DNA from: Chrysomallon squamiferum
Lineage: Eukaryota; Mollusca; Gastropoda; Neomphalida; Peltospiridae
DNA length: 35,000 nt
Reading direction: 5' to 3'
Assembly (NCBI GenBank): GCA_012295275.1
Contig: CM022679.1
Location: 28,933,164 to 28,968,163 of the forward strand
Of the stretch, positions 21,873-31,849 are shown one piece after another (within the stretch, counting starts at the first letter, position 1; the number at the start of each line of letters is the position of its first letter). The notes under the pieces were generated by a model. It searched no databases, was not told the DNA's origin, and saw nothing but the letters and a program-made list of their open reading frames with translations. The position numbers and the translations under genes were made by a program.

Positions 21873-24800
21873 TCAACTGTTAGTTTCACTTTCACTTTCA
21901 CTTGCGTCGTCAAATTGACTCTCCTCAACTGGCAGGTCAAGTTTGAAATCTCTAGGATAACTCGGAGCGTGGATGTCGTACGCTAGGAAACACGATTCTG
22001 CATCACTGGATACCTGTTGCCAGGCAATGTCAGTGGAATCACCAATGTTTACTGAATCTGTGGAATGAAGTATTAAACAGGGATACTAATGTGTTTTAAC
22101 TTTTGTAACAAAACACACTTCTGACAAATAAGGAATAATGAGTTATTTAAAAAAAAAAAAACAATAGAACAAAGGTAAAATTATTACACTGCTGATTATT
22201 AATAATCTTTAATTACAAATAAATAATCAATAATTAAATGTGTGGATATGGTTAAAAGCATATTACTGGCAGAGAAAATGAGAATTCTTTGGAATTTGCA
22301 AAAATGAGGAGGGACAACAAAATCCTCAATGAAAATTAACTATACAATTGTTTTAATAAAAGAATAACAAATCAAAATAAGTAATAAGTAAATAAATAAC
22401 TAAATAAATAAATAAATAAATAAATTTCTGAATGGTAAAGAGAAAATAACAAACCAAACTGTCCAGTCATTGTATCAATTTCTTCCTCCCAGTTCTCATC
22501 CGACACAATAAAATCTGTTGACACTGTTGGACATGGATTCACAGCATCTACAACAAAAAAACCAGTCAGTTAGTTTAATATTTATCAGAAGTGATAAGCA
22601 GAGCAAAAAATCTACCGTAAAACAAATAAAAATAAAATATTTTAACAGTCTAGTAGGTTCTAGAATACAAATCAAGTAATGAACAGAGCACTGGATGTGC
22701 TTATGAAGATGAAGTAGCATCAACAGAATTTTTAATTTATTTGTACCATTCTTAATGTATTATACACAGCATATGTTATCAAAATGCATACATGAATTAT
22801 TAACAAAAATATCTATAAATACACACGTACCTACATACCTACCTACCTACATACATACATATATATATATAAACACACACACACACACACACATAAATAT
22901 AGTTATAAAAAGAAACACATACATTACATTACATACATAGTTATTTTCACTCACCTGTCTTTACTCTGATACACACACTACACATATTATAATACAAAAA
23001 TACTTCAACAGCATCCTTTGTCATTTTAATCCAAGGAGCCACAAAGACTTATTGAGAAAACACAGAAACCCTCTTACCAAAAAATAAAATTAAATTAAAC
23101 TCACTGTTATTTTCGTTAGCTAAATGAATTTGATCATTATCATCATCATTATCATTGTCATCGTCATCATCATCAGCTTCATAATCATCACAGCTGACAT
23201 GTATGTTCAAGCTGAAACCATTTTTCAGTGGCCTCACAAACTTCTCTCGCTGACTTGGTCCAGTGTGACTTCTCCATGTGGACAGGTTCTCCCTGGCAGC
23301 TAAAAACAGCTGAGTGTCACTGTAAGGCTCACTGGGTGTCTTGCCAGCTTCTTCACTGTCATCACTCTCTGGTCCAGATAACTGCAATTAAAAGCAGATA
23401 ACATAGGATAGGATAGGATAGAAAAGGATTAGGATTAGGATTAGGATTAGGATTAGGATAGGATGGGATGGGATGGGATGGGATGGGATAGGATAGGATA
23501 GGATAGGATAGGATAGGATGGGATGGGATAGAATAGGTTAGGATAGGATAGGATAGGATGGGATGGGATGGGATGGGATGGGATGGGATAGGATAGGATA
23601 GGATAGGATAGGATAGGATAGGATAGGATAGGATTGGATGGGATGGGATGGGATGGGATGGAAGAGAAAAGAACAGAACAGAACAGAATAGAAAGGAGCT
23701 GATGAGACAGGAAAGGATAGGTTAGGGTAAGTTATGGAAGAACAGGATAAGGACAGACGGTTTAGAACAGTGAGGATGACAGATAACAGCTTAGGACAGG
23801 AAAGGATAAATACAGCAGCAGATAGATGCAATAAAATACAGAGAGACAAAACAATAAATAAACAAAGAGGTAAAGTGTATCTAGGAAAAGAGGTACAATA
23901 TATGCAATTAAATAATGATTACATTTCAATCTCTGTAAAATGATAGTTTTAAATACGAATTCTGTCACACAGAAAAAAAACACACTGCAATGGAGATTTA
24001 ACTCTGCAACAAAAATCAAATTTAAAAAAAAAAAAATGTTTTTACATGGACAATGTCATCCATTTTGGCATCATTAATGTCACGGCGACGACCTCTCCAG
24101 TTGTCCTTGAGGTTAGGGTCACGAGGTGGGTAATGAAGAGTGCGAACAATTTTAGGAATATTTTTGAGTGGAATTCCAAAATTATTCTGAAAAATATCAC
24201 AAGTAAGAAAAAAAAAAAGGATTTGAACAAAATGTTCTGCTCCAAGTATTGTCTATAGACAATATTCATATATGGGTTTTTTAATTATTTATCTAAGTCA
24301 TCAGTTATATACTAAAATTATACAGATTGTCCTGGGTTCCTTCTCTGTGTACCCACATATATATTGCCCATTCCAACCAGGTGTTCATAACTGGTATATC
24401 AAAAACTGTTTTCTAATGTCTGGCAAGGTTGTCACTGAACAAAACAAAATTATTTTAAATGAAGATAAAGTGAGAGAGAAGAGAGAGAATTATAGATTCA
24501 AAATGTACCAGTGTTCTGTTAAATAAAATATTTCTTTTTTCATTTAACAAAACATATTTTAAAAACTTTAGTTATACAAAGAAAAAGAAAAAAGAGAGTT
24601 GAAGATGAATTCACCTCTTCAATGTCAAGTCGAACAAGATTTGTTAGCTGTGATAGACACTTTGGAATTTCCATCAAGCGGTTGTTAAACAGGTCCAAAG
24701 CTTTCAGATTTGTAAGTTTTTCAAATGATTCGGGTAATTCAGCAATCTAAACAGATAAAGAAATGCAATAGTTAGAAAAGATCTTTAAAAAAAAAATCAT

Positions 24801-26784
24801 TTTGTTTACATCCTGTTCTCCAGAACTAAATCAGTATTACACATTAATGTTAAATTTTAGTGTACACTGGGCTCTTTTCCATTCTAACCAGGGCTCCACA
24901 ACTGATAAATGAAAAGCTGTGTTACTCCTAATGTCTACAAAGGAAAATGTAATAATAAACACATAATTAGCTAGTAGGTGTAGCTCAGTGAATGATGGAC
25001 CAGGTTCTCACATTTAAAAAAAGTTACACAAATCATTTTATCACTTTGAAAACACTGTACACTTTGTAACATAACTAAAATGTAAAACTGATGTTTATTT
25101 GCTCATCACAGTAACACTACCAGGTTATTGTCCATTCGTAAATCCTCCAAACTGGAAAGATTTCCAAAACTGCTTGGAAGAAGCTGGAGATGGTTTTTGG
25201 ACAAAAGAAGAACTTTCAGATTTTTCAAATTTCCAAACGACTCGGGCAGATCATGGATTAAGTTCTGACCTGTTGAAAATAAAATTTTAAAAAGTAACAA
25301 ACACACACATGGACAAAGACATTAGCATGTATTTAGCTTTAAAAAAAAACCTGAGGAATTCATTTCCAGAATCTAAGATATTCTGTAATCTCAAAAGTTA
25401 CTAATCACTAGATCAATCCATTTAATTCATCCTCCTTTTCGAATAACAGTATATCAAAAACTGGTGCCATATATTTTCTTAATTAACTTTATACTGTTAT
25501 GTTCATGTGTACTAGACAGAGAGAGATCTATAAATAGATAGACTGATGAAGACAGAAAAAGAGAGAGAGAGATGGGAAACATAAATATTCATTTTAACAA
25601 AAAAATCAATAAAGCATACAGTAAAGAGAGTCAATGATAACTACAACTACAAGTTTAAATTCAATTAGTAAACTTGATTATTAAAATTTCTTAACATTTA
25701 ACAACTTTCTCTTACCGAGGTCAAGAAACTCCAAGCTTGTGAGATTACCAAAGTCTTCAGGTAATTCTTGAATCTGGTTTTCGTCAAGTCGCAGTTGTTT
25801 GAGAGACGTCAAGGAACAGACACTGGGGGGCAAGTAGGAAATCCAGTTTCCATTCTGAAAATTTCTCCTTTCCAGCTCATCAATGACACTGCCAGTGTGC
25901 AAGCTCTCAAGTCTCGTCATGCTGCCAATAGACGCAGGCAGGTCAGTGATGAAATTACCTGCTACATCCAGAACAGTCAGGTTTTTGCAGATTTTCCCAA
26001 AAGTGTCTGAAATTGGTTTCTTGGTCAGTTTGTTGTCTTTGACGGACAGTTCAGTGAGTGATGGTAATTCTGAAATCCATTCTGGAAGACAGGTGAGATT
26101 GTTGACGTCAGCATAGAATTTTTTCAGGGTCTTCGTAGATCGACAGTGTTTAGGAAGACAGGTGATGAAGTTTGATGACAGATCAACAAACTGGAGAGAA
26201 GGTAAATCACCAAAACTTTGTGGAAGTTCTTCAATTTTATTACAGCTGAGATTAAGAGTTTTCAGTGACTTCAGTTTGCCAATATTTTTAGGCAGGGAGG
26301 AAATTAAATTACTGTTGGCTTCAAGGACCTTTAAATTAGATAACAAACCTAATGTCGATGGAATTTTCTCTAGACTGTTTTCATCTACAATAAGAATTTC
26401 AAGAGAAGACAACTCTCCTAATTTTTCCGGTAAGCTCTTTAGATTGTTCCCTGTTAATTTAAGAATTTTTAAACAACTGAGCAAACATAATGAATCTGGC
26501 AAACCTTCCAAGCAGTTTTCACTGAGATATAATTCTTGGATATTTCTGAAATGCCAAAATTCACTAGGCACAACCTCAATTTGATTTCCATTGGCTGATA
26601 ATATTTGGAGATTTGGTAAAATCCAGGGAAGGTTTTCTGGAAGGCTCAACAGCTCATTGTAGTCCAGTAGTAACTGACAAACTGATTCCTTATTAGCAAA
26701 GTCTGAAGGGACCTTGTTAAGATTGGTGGAAGAAAAATCAGCTACTTTTGATTCATCATCTAATCCATCTTCTTCCGAATCCAT
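21873..26784 (-). CDS. SHOC2/LAP-type leucine-rich-repeat protein with acidic tail, complete
   Basis: Seven exons on the minus strand join in phase: 26784-25716, 25269-25121, 24746-24615, 24186-24046, 23381-23105, 22547-22455 and 22057-21873. They give 681 residues from MDSEEDGLDDES to a TGA at 21875-21873. Residues from about 15 to 450 are leucine-rich repeats of the 23-residue Ras-group type (pattern LPxxFGxLxxLxxLxLxxN), as in SHOC2, LAP proteins and plant PIRLs. A non-LRR insert, TGSVIDELERRNFQNGNW, lies near residue 300. After the repeats come a basic stretch (HYPPRDPNLKDNWRGRRRD), an Asp/Asn run at about 561-580, and a Ser/Glu C-terminus. No signal peptide or membrane segment is seen, so it is probably an intracellular scaffold. 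I do not recognise the orthologue. Confidence 0.88.
22825..22893. repeat. CTAC/CATA, AT and CA repeats in an LRR-gene intron
   Basis: A compound simple repeat (ACCTACCTACATACATA, then TATATATA, then CACACACA) lies in the intron between LRR-gene exons 23381-23105 and 22547-22455. Confidence 0.85.
23105..23381 (-). other. acidic tail exon of the LRR gene with a coding GAT repeat
   Basis: This exon encodes residues 498-589 of the LRR protein. It starts LSGPESDDSEEAGKTPSEPY, passes REKFVRPLKNGFSLNIHVSC, and then enters a run of Asp and Asn encoded by an imperfect GAT/AAT triplet repeat (about 23130-23190). Acidic runs of this kind vary in length between alleles. The acceptor is TTGCAG and the donor is A|GTGAGT. 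Confidence 0.8.
23402..23662. repeat. GGATA/GGATG pentamer array with a GGATTA block
   Basis: A 260-bp array in the intron between exons 24186-24046 and 23381-23105 of the LRR gene begins about 20 bp from the acceptor of exon 23381-23105. Blocks of GGATA alternate with blocks of GGATG, and near 23426-23458 the unit becomes the hexamer GGATTA. Degenerate copies continue to about 23730. Confidence 0.95.
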
Positions 26785-27394
26785 TTTAAATAAAACATTT
26801 GAATATTTTCTTCCTCTCTCAAAAAATCAGCATTCCTTTCATCATCAATATCTTCAGAATTTATCAAACTGAAAATGATTGGCAGTTAAAGTATATACAA
26901 AATATGTCAAACTATAAAAAAGCTATTTTATTAAATTAAAATATTAATCAAAACTCAATAAATATAATAAACATATAGAATTTATATTCATCAACTTAAA
27001 TGTCTTCTGATAAGTCTAGCATTGTAAATTATTAATTTTAAATTTAAACAGAGTACCTTATTTCCTAAGTCACTGTTTCAGTCGTAACTTAATTTACTTG
27101 TGTTAGCTTTACATAAACCTATGAATGAAAATAAGTAATTGCATTTCAAAAGTGATATAAAAAAAATGATTATTGCAAATACAACAGCGGCTTAAGTTTT
27201 GCTAAATCAAAAGTAAACATGTAATTTCTAAGCAAACAAAAAACTTAAAATTTGAAGTTTCACTTTCAATATTTTGACGTCGTGAGGGAAGATGAAGTTT
27301 GTTAAATCAACATATAACTCTAAATCTTTCATCCCAAAAATCTCTTCTTACCAAACATCATTTCGTATCTTGTAACTCGAGATTTTAATTTCAT
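26760..27394 (-). other. candidate leader exons and overlapping upstream ORF of the LRR gene
   Basis: On the minus strand, a 43-nt segment 27394-27352 is bounded by TATTTCAG and G|GTAAGA. A second acceptor, CATTTTCAG, would start an exon at 26868 that runs into the LRR start codon. Joined, one frame is open for 50 codons (ISSYKIRNDVCLINSEDIDD, then LREEENIQMFYLKWI) and stops at TAG 26762-26760, 25 nt inside the LRR ORF in another frame. A minimal version is a 12-residue uORF starting at 26798. The LRR ATG has a stronger context (A at -3, G at +4) than the uORF ATG. This could be a regulated leader, or a sign that the true N-terminus differs. Confidence 0.4.
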
Positions 27395-28406
27395 CTGAAA
27401 TAGTGGGAAATTCATAAAAACATAAACAGTGATACAATGAATAAGCGTCTTTTTAATCGAGACAAGATCATATGTACCGTAAACGGTTTCTTAATATTTT
27501 GCAACATATCTTTGTTTTGCAAAATCCTATATCTTAGATTTATTATAATACATTTCAGTATTACTTCATTCAAGAATATACAGTATGAACTTTATTTAAT
27601 ATAACTATTTTCATTTTTGTTTATGAATCTAATATTACAGCAGATCGAAAATGGATTCCCCGCCGAATTTGGTTTGGATTTGTTTACTGTAGCGTTGGAC
27701 GTTTGGTTGATTTTTGCTTGAACCGAACAGGGTACAAATTATCAGTTATTATTATTAAAAAAATGTCCACTGTCGCATAAATCATATTCCATTAAATCAC
27801 AACTTTATTTTTTTAATCTGTGAAGAAACTGTTATCCCTATTTTATTTTAAATGACAACAAATTTCATTTTGCATGACAGAACTTGCAGTTGCAGTTGCA
27901 CAGATTTAGTCACGTTAGTGACTTATTGTTTTTCAAATTAAACTGATGCTAATATAATTCTCTATACAGTTAAGAAGTCGAATTTGTTTAAGATGATATA
28001 CATATGTCCATAAGTTTTTTTTATTTTATTTTATTAGCCTTTGATGCACATGTAAATTAACAAGCCACAGGTTACATTGGGAGAAAAATAATAAATAGCG
28101 TGTACAACTATAACAATTTTATTAATAGATATTTTTATTTTAATTAATATATATACTTAAAGTTAAAGTTGTTTACAATTTGTGTTTTATTGCATATAAC
28201 GATATACTGATTATATGTACATACATTGACAAACTGAAATCTTTCAGTGATATAAAGTAAATAAATTAAAATATTTTACCATAACAACAAAATAAAAATT
28301 ACTACTATTACATCTAAAGCTGCTGCTGCTGCTATTACTACAACTACTAGTTATAGCAGTGATAAAAATGTATCATATAAATACTTTTGGAACTTTATTT
28401 TTAAAG
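26869..28406. promoter_or_regulatory. divergent promoter region between the LRR gene and CCDC57
   Basis: The LRR gene starts leftward at 26784 and CCDC57 starts rightward at 28444. The interval has no long ORF. The least AT-rich part is about 27645-27735. It ends with a plausible donor (G|GTACAA at 27732) and could be the untranslated first exon of CCDC57, splicing to the acceptor TTTTTAAAG at 28406. I see no clear TATA box, but AT richness would hide one. The promoter role is inferred from the head-to-head layout. Confidence 0.4.
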
Positions 28407-28418
28407 CTGGTTGTGAAA

Positions 28419-28439
28419 ATGGTGTTGAAATATTTCTGA
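28419..28439 (+). other. upstream ORF in the CCDC57 leader
   Basis: An ATG at 28419 opens a six-codon uORF (MVLKYF) that ends in TGA at 28437-28439. The A of that TGA is also the first base of another ATG at 28439, in a different frame from the main ORF. The main ATG at 28444 follows, with G at -3 and G at +4. If the exon starts at the acceptor at 28406, both upstream ATGs would be in the mRNA. Confidence 0.35.
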
Positions 28440-28443
28440 TGGT

Positions 28444-28664
28444 ATGGAGAATCAAGATCTTTTGTCATGGAAGGATCTGGCAGAGCAGAAAGAGAGAGAA
28501 TGGAAGGAGATTACACAACAGAGGTGTGTGTCTTACTGTGTTCTTACTTTTATTTTTGTTTACTCAGTTTTTATATATGCTTGTGTCCATATCATTTTAT
28601 ATTTTGGTTTATTAGTTTACACTATAAAACACCCACGAATTTACTTTGTTTTGAAACAATGCTT

Positions 28665-28697
<33 letters not shown>

Positions 28698-31600
28698 CAC
28701 CTATAAACTGAACCACTTTAAAATTTTAGTTAAATCTGTTTTCATGGACGTTATGCAACTTAAATTTGAAGCAATATGTTTAACTGATTTAATTAAATTT
28801 ATTTTATGTTAATATATGTTTTGGAAATTAATTAATTAAGTTTTCAAAGTGTAAATGTTTATTTGAAAAGAAAAATAACTGATATCAGTAATGAAGGATC
28901 TTATTTTGAAGAAAAACAGATATTTAAATTTTTTAATTTATTTTTAAAACTTCTGGTACCAGTATCAATTTATTTAAACTATATAAATTTTTAATAAAGA
29001 GGAAATTCTAATTTGTATATCAGGTAATAAAATTAAATAGTCTTTCATCGAATGAATTTTTAATTCAGTTTTTATTAATTTTATATATATATTTTTATAC
29101 AGAATTGCTATTCTGGAATCTGCTTGTAAAGAAAAAGAAAGATTGCTAGCTGAAGAAAGGTCTCAATTCATGAAACTGAAAGAGGATTTTAAGTACAATC
29201 TCAAACTTCTGAATGAACGAGACCAAGAGTTAGAACAGTATGACATAAAAATATCAGGTAAATAGTTTTTTCTTTTGCTGTAGTTTAAATGTTTTATTTT
29301 CTGAGATATAGTGTTTGTATTAACTGAATCCATTTTTTAAATTTTTTTTCAAGATTATTTTCAAATATTTAATACATTAGCAACATTGAAGTTATTTTGA
29401 ACATTCATACACCATGTATCTTTTTATTTTTTTTTGTTTCTCTAAAAGTGTGTTATTATTATTATTTGTTTGTTGTTATTATTATTATTTTTATTTTGTT
29501 GCTGTTATTTTTATTATTTATTTCATTATTATTATTTTTTTTTTTTTTTTGTTTTATTTATTTTGTTATTATTTATTTATTATTTATTTATTTATTTTCT
29601 TGTTATTATTTTAGAATATAAGGCACAGCTGAATGTTAAAAATGCGGAAGTGAGTGAGTTGAAGATAAAAATTGATGACTTGAATTCAGCAATTAGGAGA
29701 GAAATTCAGAATCGGGAGGAACTTCAAATTCACTATCAGCAACGACTTCGACGAAAAGCAGACAGAAATCGACAACTTCAGAAGGTTTGTATGTGACAGA
29801 ATGTAGAACAGATTATAACTTTACACCTTAAATGTACCAGCACCTTGATACACCAGTAGTGAGCCACAGGTTAGATTGGGAAAACAACCCATGAGCTCAT
29901 CAGGAAGAATGTGAAACATAAGAGAGAAAAAAATTGTAAATTCTCTTTCAGTATTTGATTCTGTTCCACATCTGTAAAGCAGATGTATTCTGTTTATTTT
30001 CAAGTGAAATCTTTCCTTACTGACTTATCAGTTGTAATGACACACTTCCATATACTTTTAAAAAGGTCATTTTTAAGATAGTTACATCAGATATGAACAG
30101 TATGATACATTTTTTCAGGATTTTTTGAAAATATTTTTTTTTCTAAATTTGTTTTCACCAAAAATGCTTTATTATCTAAAATTATTGTTCTTCCATTTAA
30201 ATAAAATGAGCCTCTTTCACATTATTGTTAATTTTACATGATAGTATGTGGTGGACATTTTGATTCAAAGAGACACACAGTCACAGAAATTTCACAGCAT
30301 TTAAAATACAGAGAACACATTAAATATTCTTCATGAATTATACCTGATATTATATTTTTCCAGTTCCAAAGACACTGAGATAGAAAGAGAAAGAAAAGAA
30401 TTTGAGTGTTTCAAACGAGAACTGCAGCGTCGTATTACTGAAGTTGAGGACGAAGTTGACATACAGAAACGTTTGACATTTTATGTTTCATGAAAGCATG
30501 TTGAACTTCATTTTATGTTTCATGATGCACAGCATGTTGAACTTGATGCAGGTTGAACTTCATTTTATGTTTCATGATGCACAGCATGTTCAACTTTTTT
30601 TCATGATGTACATCATGTTGAACTGTTGAACTTCATTTTTCATGTTGTCATGCTGTACAGCATGTTGAACTTCATTTTATGTTTCCAAATCTACATCATA
30701 GTGAATTTTTTTTTTCATCCTCTGCATAATATCAGAAAGATCTAGAGTGATTAAAATGTATACTCAGTGATTTCTTTGTCTAGTAAAACTATTAATCTCT
30801 GCATTCAATATTGAATATTGAAACAAAAAATTTATTTACAATACACAAAAGCCTTAACATTGAAGGAAATCTCACAGAGAATATTTAGAAAGCAAAATAA
30901 AGTTAAGTACAGAAATCTCAAACATTTTTTTTTTCTATTGATTTTCAAAATTTCAGATACATTTTATTGGTTACATTAGTATATTACTGTGGTTATTTAC
31001 TGAAATTAAAAATCATTTAGTTTTCTTTAATTATGTTTTTATCTAAATAATGCCCTTTTGGGATTTTTATTTAATTTATATATTGATTTATTTTTATAAT
31101 TTTTTTTTTCAGAGAAATTTTTCAGCATTAATTAATTTCTTAAGTGAATATTTATTTTGTTTTTGTGTTCTAGGATTTGATGAGGCAATGAGAAAAAAAG
31201 AACATGAATTTCGACTAAAATTGGACGAGATGAATGCTAAAATGTTAGAGCATGAATTAAAAGTATGTACTTTTAGTAATAAGCTGTTTATTGTTATTAA
31301 ACTAACTTTTGTTGTTTAAACTGTATATTCAGCTGCAGTAATAGATGGTCTTAAAAAAAATCTGAATTCTGTGTTATTATTCTATTTAGTTTGAAAATGT
31401 AAAGTGACGTTTCTATTTAATTTTAATTTGAATTTGAATTTAGTTTGGTTTAGTTTTTTTTAGTTTTTTATTATTATGTATTTTCAATGAAGGCAAAGCT
31501 TTTGGCAAAGGAGCTTGACATCATGAAGTCTGCCCAGCAGAGAAATAACAGAGAGTACAACAAAGTAGAAACCAGTCAGCGCATGTTGGAGAAACAGCTG

Positions 31601-31818
31601 AAAGAAAAAGAATGGGAAATAGCTGATACAACATCAATGAAAGACGCAAGGTGACCTAGCACTCAGTCTTTTGTCTACATTTTAAATTTATTTTAATTTT
31701 TAATTTTTTTTTAAATTTTTTTTTTATTTTTTTTAATTTTATTTTATTTTTTTTTAAAAATTAAATTTGTTTAGTTCATTTCAGTTAATTTCATTTTATT
31801 TATTTTTTCAACCATTTA

Positions 31819-31849
<31 letters not shown>

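Noticed and set aside
23426-23458. Interstitial telomere
   Set aside because: The unit is GGATTA inside a GGATA/GGATG array, not the animal TTAGGG, and fits local repeat drift.
23538-23849. 103-codon ORF with Pro-Ile-Leu-Ser repeats
   Set aside because: It is the translation of the GGATA pentamer array in an intron.
25768-26584. Plus-strand ORFs opposite the LRR exon
   Set aside because: They are shadows of the minus-strand LRR coding frame, which has clear repeat periodicity.
29397-29614. Phe/Leu/Tyr-rich ORFs upstream of CCDC57 exon 3
   Set aside because: They read through T-rich intron repeats. The conserved coiled-coil sequence begins only after the acceptor at 29614.
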